NCBI RefSeq assembly: GCF_000764305.2
Contig: NW_025941602.1
Coordinates: forward strand, 1-64,000
Source: Hyalella azteca
Taxonomy: Eukaryota; Arthropoda; Malacostraca; Amphipoda; Hyalellidae
Length of the DNA stretch: 64,000 nt
Direction of reading: 5' to 3'
Shown: piece by piece, positions 35,929-48,018 of the stretch
Position numbering within the stretch: the first letter of the stretch is position 1
How the letters are laid out: every line of letters begins with the position of its first letter
Translations under genes and position numbers: made by a program
The notes under the pieces: model-generated
What the model saw: the letters and a program-made list of their open reading frames with translations, nothing else
What the model was told of the DNA's origin: nothing
The model's database searches: none

Positions 35929-36325
35929 AGTTGACTCACGTGTTGACTCACGCGTTGACTCACGCGTTGACTCACGCGTTGACTCACGCGATGACTCACG
36001 CGTTGACTCATGCGTTGACTCACGCGTTGACTCACGAGCGACTCACGTGTTGACTCACGCGTTGACTCACGCATTGACTCACGCGTTGGCTCACGCGTTG
36101 ACTCACGCGTTGACTCACGCGTTGACTCACGCGTTGACTCAACTGTTGAGCGACTCACGTGTTGACTCACGCGTTGACTCACGCATTGACTCACGCGTTG
36201 ACTCACGCGTTGACTCGCGCGTTGACTCACGCGTTGACTCACGCGTTGACTCACGCGTTGACTCACGCGATGACTCACGCGTTGACTCACGCGTTGACTC
36301 AACTGTTGAGCGACTCACGTGTTAA
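35929..36325. repeat. 12-bp satellite (GTTGACTCACGC)n, about 33 units
   Basis: Near-perfect 12-bp units. I count 27 exact TGACTCA heptamers. Variant units (gcgatgactcac, gcattgactcac, gcgttggctcac) and a spacer block 'aactgttgagcgactcacgt' at 36141 and 36301 show that groups of units were copied together. Because 12 is divisible by 3, frames on both strands stay open and encode SQRV, LTHA or DSRV tetrads. Those frames are by-products, not genes. TGACTCA is the known AP-1 (Jun/Fos) binding consensus, and any function here is inference. Confidence 0.95.
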
Positions 36326-37331
36326 CTCTACACTTCTTCCGTACACGCTGCCCTGGAGTGAGAGCGTGCGTGATGCGGTGCCCGAATCGTAGCTTAGATA
36401 CCCAGCTTTTGTAGGCTAGGCCACCTATAGCTGCACTGCCGCTGGTGTCGTTCCCTGCGCTGTTCCAAAGGCGTTTTCAAACACCAAATTTCCCAAAATA
36501 CGTGCATAAGCAAAACAAATACTCGACTTAAACTCAAAATAATTTATGAGATTCTAAATTCAGATCTCATTCTGCACGAGATGAGATGTGTAACTCATTG
36601 AAATTATCAAAATGACACCCGATTTATACGATACATACGAACATTTTCCTTTGAATTACCATATAACAATGACCAAATATATATCTTAATAAATTACGCC
36701 ACTTGCAATGTGCAAGGAGTTTAATAGCATTGCATGAACTGTTATACATTTTTCAAAAAGTAATTTTGACTTTACTTATATACTTTTCTATTGAACTAGG
36801 AACCGTCATGTGGCTGAGCTGGCTTCCACGTTGTCTGTAGACGTACGTAGCATCTGTTCCTGTGGTGAACCGCAGGGCCGTGTGCTTGCTTTTGTCTTTA
36901 AATTAAATTCTTGCGTGAACACGACTTCGCAACCACCGACTCTAAAAAGTAGCCAGAAATAGAGGCGGAAATCCCTGAAATATTGAATAACTTGTGTATA
37001 GAAGACGACAGCTAGCGCAGTCATATAATGGAAGCAGCAGAATAATAGCCGGACTCTGGGAGGTGTTTTGCCCGGCGCGGCGCTGCAAAGACGACCTCAG
37101 CACCTTGCAAAATTGCAGCTCTAATTTAGTGAGCAGTATTTGTACCCGAGAAAATTTCAAACGTCTGAAATATGAGCTTTTCGAATGCAAGCTTTCAGTT
37201 TCTGCTTTAAAATTGTAAATTCGACTTCTGGTAATTTTATCAGAAAATTCAAAGATAGGATTATTACCTTTCATATATAATTAAATCGTCAAGCTGACTT
37301 TTTACACTTCTCTTTAACTTCACTTCTTGTT
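36326..37331. other. No gene recognised
   Basis: Open frames on both strands at about 36942-37274 overlap each other without motifs. Nothing else seen. Confidence 0.4.
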
Positions 37332-37600
37332 TGTCTGTTTGTCTGTCTGTCTGCTACAAATCTTGTAATCGAAATTTAACACACTTCTACTTATACTATC
37401 GATCTGAAATTTTGCATACTTGTTTAAAGTTGGAGACAATGCATGAATCGAATGTCAAAATAAATGATTTTAAAATGTAAAAAATTTTTTTTTCAATATT
37501 AAAAAATTGAAAAAATAATTTTGTCAGCTACAAATCTTATAACTGATATATGACACACTTTTACGTGTCTAATTGATCTAATATTAAAAAAATTATATAT
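37332..37600. repeat. Second GTCT-type repeat: 'gctacaaatctt(g/a)taa' duplicated
   Basis: A (GTCT)n run at 37332-37352 leads into 'gctacaaatcttgtaatcga', then 'acacacttctac' and 'atcgatctgaaattttgcat'. A related block starts at 37527 (gctacaaatcttataactga, then acacacttttacgtg). It lacks the inverted 13-mer and palindrome of the main GTCY family, so I treat it as a different repeat. Confidence 0.5.
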
Positions 37601-39134
37601 ATTAAAAAAATTGAAAAGTGAATTTTTTTAATTTTCGAAAATTTGATGAGAAATTCATTGTAAATCTGTAAGATTGGAGATACTGGATTCTTTGGAAGTG
37701 TTGTCTTTAAAAAGTAATTTTTAAACGTATATTATTCAATTTGTCATTACCAAATTTTTTGCAAATATCTGATAACTTTCTGGAACTTTTCAACGTTTCT
37801 TTGTGATTGACGGAGCATCTTTCCTGTCAATCGCAAGGGAGCTTTGAAATATTAAGCGATCAGGTTTCTTGACGCCTCAAAAATCTTGCATCCATTCAGC
37901 CAATTGTCATTTCTTTTGCAGCTTTCAATGGGCAATTTAGTGCCCATTGCTCTTGCCGATGATGCAACCAATTATAGAATTTCTGCAGTGCATTCAGAGC
38001 GATGCAGTTCTTTGAATCTTTTTCATTCAGCCACTGCATTTATTGTACGAGAATATTTCTTTTTTTTACTTTCTTTTGCAATCTTGTGAATTCTTTTTTA
38101 ATTTGTGGTGTTCTCTGTATGTACTAAAACTTAACCCTCTGAAAATGAAAATTTTTATAAAATAATTATAACAAATCTATAAAAAATTTGAGTTATATTT
38201 TTATTTCTAGGACTTTTTATAAGAAACGCAGTCGTTGGTTTTTACTAAAGTCGATGTTCAATTCTACGTTGCTGTCAGAAAGTTCAAAAATAATTTGATT
38301 TAGAACGGTACAGGAATAGTCCATTATCACAACACTCTCTCCTCTCGTCATGTTCTATCATTTTTAAAATGCTATACTTCCTTAAATTTTTAAAAATCCT
38401 ACTGGTTTCGCTTTTGATTTATTTTTTCTTGAGCTCTGCGCATTCTTTCAATGACCCATGAGGATTGTATGTGAACTAAACTGCCTGAGTCGTTTCTCTG
38501 TCTTCTCGTACCATAACTTACGTGAATTGTCTGCGAGGCGTTCCCTGTGGACAGACTACGGGGGATGTTATGAAAAAACTTCCCTCTTTTACCCCAACTG
38601 TTTCCTTCGTGTGCGAGCCTATAAGCACAGACTACCACGTTTTTTTCACATTTTCTGATATGTTTCCTTGCGGAACCCATGTTTCTTCATGTGTTTATCA
38701 TTTCTTGGACTGCCAGTAACAGTACATACGATCTTTCGCTTCGTACCACGGAAAACGCGGACGTTCGCGGATTACAATTTTGAATTCTGATTTTAATGTG
38801 ATAAGTTGACCAATACTAGGAAATAGCACAATATTCACGAATGGAAGTATAACTCTTCACAATATGCGAGTACTTTTCTAAATTCTATAATACGTAAGTT
38901 CTAGTACCAATTTAATTTCTCATTTTCTGATATAGTATAACCAAATTATTGAGCAAATCTGGACTGGATCGCGCTTACAGCAGAACGATGACTGTTGCCG
39001 TCAATGCTTTCCAACTGAAACTCACTTGAACTTTCTTTCTTATTTTATGAGTGAAAAGTTGTTTAATTATTAAAAATACATTTAATTCCATTAATCGGTT
39101 TGTGTAATCCTTCTCATACACATCTTCGTATATG
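37601..39134. other. No gene recognised
   Basis: AT-rich. A 93-codon minus frame (38399-38680) and overlapping plus frames have no recognisable motif or splice support. Confidence 0.4.
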
Positions 39135-39211
39135 CTACGAGTTCAACTCGTAGTATATACTTGGATGCGTAGTATATATACTACGAGTTCAACTACGCCA
39201 TGAGTTGAACT
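39135..39211. other. Cluster of three palindromes
   Basis: ctacgagtt-c-aactcgtag (39135-39153), the perfect 18-mer CGTAGTATATATACTACG (39168-39185), and agttcaact (39186-39194) paired with agttgaact (39203-39211). The motifs ctacgagttcaact recur, so the cluster probably grew by inverted duplication of a short word. Confidence 0.85.
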
Positions 39212-41219
39212 CTATATCTAGACTAGAGACAAGATTTGCTTATATGTAATGCAGCTTTGCTGATAAAATATCTCACTTACTTGTGACATCTGTCGTACGT
39301 TGAGCATGACTCACACACGTCAGCAACTATTAGAAATTTTTAGAACATGCGCTCAGTTCTTCCCCTAAACATCTCAGATATTGTACGAATTGAAAGCAAA
39401 CGCGCGGTACCACGCTTGAAAATGCTTGAATGCATTTTCCCCTAATGAAAATGCCCCTAATGCTTGAATGTGCCATTTGCTATACTTTATAAAATATTTT
39501 AATGGAAGTTACATGTGTCCTCCGTTAGCTTCGCTATTTTTTCCAAGTTAATTACATTTAATGGAGTACAAAATACCAAATAATGACTTTTTCGTCCCAC
39601 CTCACCAAACAAATGTTTGGAGAATACAGGAACCTTACCGGCGATTGCATTGCTAGTCATCATCAGTAAAGCGTGGTACGGTATAGGTAACATGACCGTT
39701 TAACTGCGCTTCTCACCGTAAGCGTTTCGTCAACATCTCATTAAGCGGGAAGTTCAGGGCACTTTCGTGTCAGTTTCTCCACGAATACCGACCATTGGTT
39801 GGTCGTCTTGCTCTCGAGGCTAGCCATGTCGCTGCTCAGTTAAGGATGTGTTCAATGTTCTGACACAGGCCGCTGCCATCTCTTGCGTGAAGGAATGCCA
39901 CAGAAGACCTTTAGCTTCGTTACGTGCCTTGCGTTACCCGTTCTAACTCTGCGGTACTGTACGCCTTTGTTCAATGCGCCGCAAGGACCGTACATCTTGA
40001 AGAGTTGAAAAATTCTTGGCCAAGTTTTTCTATCAAAACGGTATTATTCTGATGTAACTTATAATTGGCAAGCCTTTACGCACCAAAATATTTACTGATT
40101 AGATTTGAAATTTTAGTTTTCGCCCTGCAACCTTTTACTGTATCAACAGAGACGGCAGTTGTATGTAAGAGTTCGAACGCTTGGCTGATGAAGATGTAGA
40201 TAAATCTTTTCAACAAGCAAATCAACTCTTTTTGGTAGAATATATGCTCATTTTCGGCAAATTTACTCGTGATACGTATGTTTTATAATATTAAAACGTC
40301 TCAAGATATTCATATATGGTCTCGCAAATCGATTGGGTTTGTGAGATGTGTCTATTAGTCAAGGTTTTCAAGTTGTTTGATTTGGTTGCTTTCGGTACAG
40401 TAATTATCGCAATTGTGACGCTGGACGTGTCGCAACGTTAGACCTTGTTTTACTGTATATTTTTTGTTTTTATTTTGATTCAATGAGAAGGCCTGAGCAT
40501 TTTGCGTCTAAATTATCAATCCGACGGGCATTGATATTCAAATTCGACATTCTGAAGGAAATTCAGGTTCCATGTACCATTTTATGCAGCAGTAGAATTT
40601 TATATCGTATTAAAGTGTAATTGTAGAGATTTGATCGGTTAAATACATTTTGTAACTAGCTTTATTATTGCTAAAATCTCAAAACCGCTACGAAGATGAG
40701 GCGTAGTGGCCGATTTTTCTTGTCTTTTCTAGACAGCGAGACGAGTCACAAATTTCCACGTCGCCCGAACTAAGAAGTTTCTTGTGATAATTTCAGCATG
40801 TCGGATTTAATGTTCATGCTGCTGGTTTGGTGCAGTCATGCTGTGATCATGACTTTCTCATGAAATTCACTCTGTATCCACAGCTCTTTCTCGCGCACAC
40901 ATCTTTTCTTCGTGTTGCTCTACAGTGTGTGAGTTATGATTTATTACGCCCGTGCATGGTTATTGTGGTTTGATGCGATGAGGCTGTCGTAAATCTGAGT
41001 TCTAAAATTTTCTTATTTATTGATATCCATCTAGGATTTTTTTCTACTTCTGCAGCAAAATATTTTACGCTACAATACGATGTGTTATTCTGGCGACACG
41101 CAAGATTGAAAACTTGACGTGGGTTTTGATAAATGATCATTTTATTTAATTTTAATTCTTAGAAGTAACTCACGTCAAACTTGTAAAAAATACCCCGATT
41201 TACATTTGTTACGCTTTTG
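39212..41219. other. No gene recognised
   Basis: AT-rich sequence without repeats or coding signal that I can support. Confidence 0.4.
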
Positions 41220-41303
41220 AACAATGAAAATAATGAGCTGAGTTGATGAAGCTAGTCTCCTAACAATGAAAATAATGAGCTGAGTTGATGAAGCTAGTCT
41301 CTT
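41220..41303. repeat. Tandem 42-bp duplication
   Basis: Two copies starting 'aacaatgaaaataatgagct' and ending 'gatgaagctagtctc(c/t)t', differing at a single base, so the event is recent. Confidence 0.93.
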
Positions 41304-44302
41304 ATAAACTTATTTCCATTCCGAATAAATTCTTCGTTCAACTTTGAATGAAATTAGTTTTCTAGTGAATCTTTGTTTTTGTTTCTTTGTACTGTACCGA
41401 AAATAATTATTTCAATCAATGTAACCTCTCCTTTCAAACATGTTTTTCCGTTGATGTCATTCAACGGTTTTTTAATGTTCACGTTCATGGTCCCGACAAT
41501 CTACTTCGTGACTAAGTCATTAACCTCGCGTTATTGTCTCACTGTTTCCTTTATTCGTGTGATTGTATTAGCATTAGGCCTTTGGCAGGCCGTGACGCCT
41601 ACCAAAATGTCGTGGCGGTGAACGGCGATCCACAGCCTTGGGCCGCGCCATGGTGTCCTAGGTAAACCTTTTAGATAAACCTTTTAACGAGACCGTAGAG
41701 AATGTGTTACCTGTTCACTACATGGGAGGCCTGATCCTATCAAACGAAATGCTTGCTTTTCGGATTATCCGAGGAACGTCGCTTGAATAGACTCGTTTTT
41801 TTTACTCCGGCTCTGACGCTGCAACTTTCAAGCTTTTACCTTAGCAATTGAAAGTATGAGAACAATTTCAGCAGCTCCTAAGTCAGAACATGTAAACCAA
41901 TGATTTTGCGAATTAAATCTTGATGGCACAAATTGCTAAAAATTGGAGCACATTGAACAGGGTCCATGGTTGTTTTGCAATGAATATCAAACAAGATTCC
42001 CTAAGATCTGAATGTGCCAATTTAATCTATGAAGCTGAGGCATGAATCTATCCATGAACATTCTAAGAGTTTCTTTGACTCAATGCGTGTAGTCGGCTGA
42101 CTTCAAACGAATTGTCACAGCACATCGAGGCTTATCCTTGTCTGCCATTTAACTCTGTTGTGGTCGTTCATGCGAAGCTAGTACAACTTTTATTGGGTGT
42201 ACCCCGAGAAAACATTGATGACGTGAACACACGCCCAAGTGCTCGGCGATGATTTTTCTTATATATTGTAGGGTTACAAATTATAGCGATGCCTCGTTTA
42301 TTGTTTTGGTAGTTTTAGCAGCTTTGCGACTAAGTTTTGCTCCCAGACAATGTAAGCAGGAATCATCGGTTCCAAGTCTTTGTATAACCTTCTTCTAGCA
42401 TTAATTTGAGTGCTGCACTGAAAGTTAACGTAAAACACTTGCATACATTTTTTGATTGTTCTTATATCACAATTTATTATAACGATTTTCATCTTGGTTT
42501 TCGCCATTACCGTGAAGACCTTGATATAACTTCGAAATGTTTGCGTTCAATTGCCTTATTTCGGGTAGCTGTACGTTGTAGATACGCCATGTAAATGTAG
42601 CTCTTTGTGTCTGGTCCCAAATTTACCGTCTTTGTGTCTGTTGACATGAGCCTCGCACAATCTTGGAATCGAGCCCCACGTAATCTCTTATCAATAAAAG
42701 CGATGTCTATCTTGTATTTGTAGTAGACGGCAACAATACTCAGGGAAACTTTACGGGCCACAATGCCAACCTCATAAAGGTCCTATTTGCCATTCAAAAT
42801 GGGCATGGAATGGCACCAATTTTCCCGAAGCTCTTCAGTGACGGCGCGCATATCAGAAACAAGGGAAGAACCGCATCGCACTGACATTATTCTCCTCCGA
42901 GCCTAAGAGTATAATAGCGCATGGAATTGATGGGAACGATCTTCCCACCTTACGTTATTCATAGAAGAGTTCTTTGTTCTACACCGAGAGCACTGCGCAC
43001 TATAGACTTCTGTGTCATTCCATCAGGAACAACAGACTTTCGAGGATATCCTTATTGTACGAGTAGCGGCTGAGTTCCCCGTAATAATTAATTAATTTCA
43101 ACCGCTATTGTTTTGTGCTCTCGTGTTAAATTCCTTCAGTTACCCCTTCAGTTTTAGTGGAGATTGAATGACACTCAAGTTTATCTCATTATAATTTAAG
43201 ATTTTTAAATATAAATTATTTACTGTACTTATAGTAGTGGCTCGTTTTATTCTTCAGTTTTTTCTTTGAGTGTGTGTTTTTAGATTTTTATTCTATGAAT
43301 ACGCGCATGTTGCTTCCTGTTGAGAAAACATCTCGTTTGAGTTTATCTTCCCACAGCAAACGCTATTTACTTTTCAGCTTAAAAATAGTTTCAAAGCATG
43401 ACAAAATTCACACCTAGATTGAAAACTTGAATCTTTTATACTCGAAATGCCTGCTAAGGAATTTGATTGTACTGAAGCTCATAGTTGTTTGTTGGATGCT
43501 TTAGAGCTGTGTTGTACCTGGGCTGTCTACCTGCATCGCGTTTCCTGATCTTGTTCCGCCATCGTCATTTTATCTCCGGTCTTGTTTCTTGAGGGAACGC
43601 TGATTCCGTGTCGCTGTTGGCTCTGTAAACAACCCGTGTTTATAGTTGCCGCGATTCGCCCAGCTCCGAAAGGCCAGTATTCTCAGTGCCATTCACTTCA
43701 TAGTTCTGAGCTCAGGATTATCCGGCATCTTTGCCGTGTATTTTGGTTCTTATCAAAACTAAACAGGAATTTTTAGCGGCCCCCAGACTGGTGATGGTGG
43801 GATGTTGATTTTCATCAACGATTTCCCATCAGCTCTTCACCCTTTCCACATTTACCATTGATTGTGGTATCGAAGAAGCCACCTAACTTAAAAGTAGGCA
43901 AACTTTAATTTCGTCCTCAAATAAAGTGATGTTTATCATTGCAAACAAATGACCATATCATGTAAAAGTGTGCGGAATTATTTTACACACGAAGGTGATA
44001 CCATCGAACATTTTTAGTTTTTACAGCCTTGGACATTGTTCTGTAAAATATGCAATAGGTATAATTTTTCTTCATTCCTTATCATAGCAATGATTTTCAT
44101 GGAATTAAATCATAAAGCAAACACCCAACTTGATAAAATTGTTTGGCATCAAGTTTAAGATTGTTTATTTTGATTTCATCAGAATCAAATCCCATTAATT
44201 GATCATGACTTTCAGGCTTTATCTCCTGAAGCAATTAATCGTACATCTTTGATTCTCCTTACACTTTTTTGATTATCAGAACTTATTTTATTCGTTCTCC
44301 AG
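41304..44302. other. 3 kb with no recognisable gene
   Basis: Includes minus-strand frames at 42298-42507 and 42507-42761 that read moderately protein-like but show no family motif. The stretch 44220-44302 is pyrimidine-rich and forms the acceptor region of the candidate exon that follows. Confidence 0.35.
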
Positions 44303-44386
44303 AGACCCCAAACGTCGGCTTTTGAGTGAGCGAAGACTTAGGGAAAGTCAAAGCGAACTTTACAATAGTGAACCTGCCCTGGTCAG
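44303..44386 (+). CDS. Candidate 84-nt internal exon, in phase with the FERM exon
   Basis: Acceptor ttattcgttctccag| has a good pyrimidine tract. The donor is GTCAG|GTGTAT. The exon supplies one base, 27 codons and two bases (phase 2 to phase 2). After the FERM exon (ending AA) the first base completes an AAA Lys codon. The peptide is DPKRRLLSERRLRESQSELY followed by NSEPALV, highly charged with an RRLLSERRLRES helix, quite unlike AT-driven chance frames. It does not match the FERM continuation expected after that exon, so it may be an alternative cassette, part of a divergent linker, or an exon of another gene. No in-frame stop arises on joining to 1629-1792. I cannot assign a family. Confidence 0.35.
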
Positions 44387-45699
44387 GTGTATTGATGGTC
44401 CCTTCTCTCCAGTACAAATAATACTTTGGCTAGCAATGCCTGCCTTTATATGTGATGCTTCCCTTCTCTTTGTGAGCTCCAGTTCAATCATACCAAGAGT
44501 TTTTGCCCGCTGAAGGCCTTTCGATGCTTGGATTCCAATAGTAAAAGATTGCCCAATATAGAGCATTTAAATCAAGTACTTTTTTGCATAGCCTATATCT
44601 TTTTACATTCATATTGGCTGCTTTGATCTTGGTGTGGTTTTCGTGATGATGAAAGTTCGTGGCTTGAAGTGAATCCTGTTATTTTTAGTTCGAGTTTCTT
44701 CTCGTCTATCTTTTGATAATTATGGAAATTACGTATCATATACTAAAATTATGTACGAGAATCCTGACTCGAACTCGTTAATTTCGTCAAAAAAAACTAA
44801 ATTTTTATGACATATTATGGATAATATACTCGGCTTTTTTTTATTCAACTAAATCAAAGAAGATGGTCAATCTTAAAATCCTAATGAAACATAAAAGACG
44901 GAATGCGAATAACAAATACGGCTGCGGTAACCTTCATCAAACTGTGGTCTCACCGACCACTGATCTCAAAGGCTCAGGAATTCTTTGATGGACTCAATGA
45001 TGAAAAGTGAGAGCACAGATGAGAATGATATCCTTAGAGTTCCTATCAAAGGAATCTTGGAATGGAAGCCGAGCCATGGCACTCGAGCCAATCGATTACC
45101 ATTGTTAGGCCGGACTTGTTGAAGTGAAATACTATACCACGTAAAGAACGACTGCTCCCTCTGCTGCTCCTGGATGAAGGGAAATCCAGGAAATGTCTGG
45201 CACGCAGCCTGAGTCTATTGTACGTTTCCTTAAATAGGGAAAACTGGAAATAATTATAAGGGTATATGTTACGTGCAGCGTCGCCTTTCATTCCCTCGCC
45301 ATACATGCCGCCGACAGGTTCTTGTTCTTTGTGTTCTTTTGTTACACAATGTATTGTTTGGCGAGCTTTCAGAACGCTATTAAAATTTATGATATCGCAA
45401 AGTATGCTATATTGTAATGTTTTCCGTACGTGACAACCGAATACACCAGATGTTCCCGGAAAACTTTCTCTCCCATTCCCAAGTGTCATTATACGAACAG
45501 TACTCAATCTTTTGTATGAGATGTTTTAATAGATTTATCTTTTTTCAGGTAAGATTCGCTTCCACGGTGCCGTGCAAAAATTTTGTGAGTAAAATACTTA
45601 ATTTACAATACTTTATAAAAAATTTTTAGTGATTTGGTTAATTCAGAACGAAAGAAATTATCCAATCCAGTCTCGATTAAAGCGTATACCGATATAATT
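44387..45699. other. No confident gene; long minus-strand frame of unknown status
   Basis: A 153-codon minus frame (45046-45507) is Arg/Ser-rich near its end (FPSSRSSRGSSRSLRG). I see no family motif, signal peptide or splice support, and the upstream half looks AT-driven. I leave it unannotated. Confidence 0.3.
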
Positions 45700-45757
45700 T
45701 ATTGTTGAATTCCCTACTTGAAAATATTAATGTTTTTAAGTAGGGAATTCAACAATA
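45700..45757. other. 58-nt near-perfect hairpin
   Basis: tattgttgaattccctactt (45700-45719) pairs perfectly over 20 bp with aagtagggaattcaacaata (45738-45757). The 18-nt interior (gaaaatattaatgttttt) can pair further through A-T and G-T pairs, leaving only about four loop bases. That makes a stem of up to 27 pairs. I see no repeat family at either side. Confidence 0.92.
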
Positions 45758-46870
45758 TGGACACGTCTCCATCATTTGTGACACAATCGCTTACTCGTGC
45801 TAGAGGTTGTCCATATTATCATCGTTATCTTCCTAGAAGGAATATTATAGATTTCCTAACCGACGTCTCGCTTATTGCTGTATGTGTCAGGTATTTCGAA
45901 TGTAATTTTTCAATTATGCAAGCGAATCAATATGAAGCCTTCAGACGCGATGAAAAAGCTGCCACTGTATGCCGTAAACTATAAATGGATGTTTTTTAAC
46001 TATATTATCTGTTATCCTCAGTTCCATGTTGTAATTTTGTAATCATATGTTAACGCCTCTTTTCTGGGAAATTTTAATGGAAATTACATATAGATTGATT
46101 AATTTTTCGTTTTCGTGCCTTGCTTTGACCACCTTAATCTCTTGATATCAGTATTCTAGTATTCTAGTCATATTTTTCTTGCATAATTCTGGTAATTATT
46201 CCTCTACAGAATAGTTCTGGAAATCTAAAACCTCAGAGACGTTTCAGCAGTTAATGAAGCGCTCTTTTGTAACAGCCCGACTTTGTCTAAACTATTTAAT
46301 GAAGCTAATTTTATTTGTTGATTCTCATTCAGAATTAAACTGATTTTTTACCATTGGTCGTTTTAATTAATTATTGTTCAATAGTTGTATCGCAAGCCTC
46401 ATAAAAATTCACAGCAACATGATTAAGTGCAATGAGACTGCATGTTACCCTCACAAAAAATGGTACTATGTATGGATGCTTCAGTAACGTGTCTAACAAT
46501 AATGCTTACTAACATAATGCTTAAAATATCATGACAAGTTGTTGTTTACAATGACCAATTTCCCACTGTATTCCTTGTTAATTAACTTTTTTTATTAGTT
46601 CTTGCCCTTTTTTACGAATTTTCTGACCTCATCAGTCATGTTTTCGTATCGCGTCCTCCACAGCGTCAGAAATTACGTCGGTCTGTCTTGTCCGCAATTA
46701 TTACCCGCTGGTCCCTGCAATTAATTAAGTTCATTTCGCAGCCTTGAAGTTCCTCTTCGTTATTGCACAACCTAAATACCGTCCATGCGGCGAGCTTGGC
46801 CCTTCAGACGAGGAGTTCAAGTGCCAAGGTTCTTGCCCTCCTGCGTGCCACGTATGGGACCATGGCACTC
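45758..46870. other. No gene recognised
   Basis: An open frame running out of the hairpin to 45984 (88 codons including the right arm) has no recognisable motif. The rest is AT-rich. Confidence 0.35.
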
Positions 46871-46988
46871 TTATGTTGTTATACGGTCCAGGCTGTATGA
46901 TGTTACGGTCCTGGCTGTATGTTGTTACGGTCCAGACTGTATGTTGTTACGGTCCAAGCTGTCGTATGCTGTTACGGTCCTGGCAATG
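46871..46988. repeat. ~23-bp minisatellite (tgtatgttgttacggtcc)
   Basis: Five units of 'tgtat(g)(t/a)tgttacggtcc' plus '(a/t)(g/a)gc', with lengths of 22 to 26 bp. It accounts for the plus-strand frames of this stretch. Confidence 0.85.
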
Positions 46989-47870
46989 ATTATTACGCTA
47001 TATTCTTTATTATGTTGTTTCGGCCCATATACTAGCTACTGGATGGGCAGTTGGAAGAGCCTACAAACAATGGAGATGCGTTGCATTGCAGTGTTCAATT
47101 GAGTTGATTGAAATGTTCATTTGTTGATTTCAGGGTTGATTCGTTGACTGTTAATGTGGCGTATATATAATTCTTAATGTGTAGCAAACTATGCCATTAA
47201 TAAAGTTAAAGTTGTTGTCAATTGAATATAAATTTTCATTATTTTTCATTATATTTGCCACGAAATAATTTTTCAAGGTGCCCATGCATCTCATTGGTCA
47301 TGGGCATGTGGAATCATGCATCTCATTGGTCAATTTCTTAATGCGTCTGAAGTTGTCGAATATTATAGCGTGGAATCTTTATTTTTATTTCATTGATGCT
47401 TGGTCATAACTATTATTTGGTTCGCAATTTGGTTCAACTCCTGCATTTACAATTGCCTTAGAAATGTTAAATGTGGAATCGTCATTCACGATCTTCATGT
47501 AATTGTAATGCCTGTGCTGTCATAATATAGGGAAACTATGATTTGGCAGCGTCCTATATTTCTACGTCCGACATTCCAAATTTTTTCGCCTGACATTTTT
47601 CTGCCTTGAAGTTGAATTGAAAGCTAACATAAATGGGAATCCAATATTCATACATAAAGAAATACTTTCATAATGTATCGTTCGAATGTAGGGGAATGTG
47701 TACTAAGTAATACGGTCATGACATACTTGAGAGAGATAACAGATACTACAGAACGCGATAAGGAACTCAAATGATCCTATATAGTTGACATTCCCCGGCG
47801 GTAACCTGTTACCGACATTTGAATATATTATAGCTGTAAAAAATATTTCGTTAATGTTGTTCCGGGTGCC
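46989..47870. other. No gene recognised
   Basis: AT-rich. A short direct repeat 'catgcatctcattggtca' occurs twice near 47283-47331. Confidence 0.4.
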
Positions 47871-48018
47871 TTTTTATCGCAATTTATCATTTATGGAAAA
47901 AATGCACTATTGTGCTCGCCATGTCCGTCTGTCTGTCCGTTTGTGATTTCACGTTTTCGTCGACGAGAAAATGCGCTCTCTGTCACTCACTTCAGTGAGT
48001 ACTGTGTTATATTTTTTA
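47871..48018 (+). mobile_element. GTCY-family element, core copy with damaged left arm
   Basis: 'tttttatcgcaatttatcat', 'gcactattgtgctcgccatg', a short (GTCY) run, 'tcacgttttcgtcgacgaga', 'aaatgcgctctctgtcactc', then the palindrome with one change (acttcagtgagt) and 'actgtgttatatttttt'. The left AGCGCATTTTCTC arm is mutated to ATCGCAATTTATC. Confidence 0.78.

Noticed and set aside
35790..36302. 170-codon minus-strand open frame with SQRV repeats, and plus-strand LTHA and DSRV frames
   Set aside because: All are produced by the 12-bp satellite, whose period keeps every stop-free phase open. There is no independent coding evidence.
42298..43060. Possible minus-strand transposase remnant
   Set aside because: I looked for DDE or helix-turn-helix motifs in all minus frames and found none that hold.
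45046..45507. 153-codon minus-strand open frame
   Set aside because: No motif apart from a Ser/Arg-rich patch, no splice signals, and the alternative frames are equally open.
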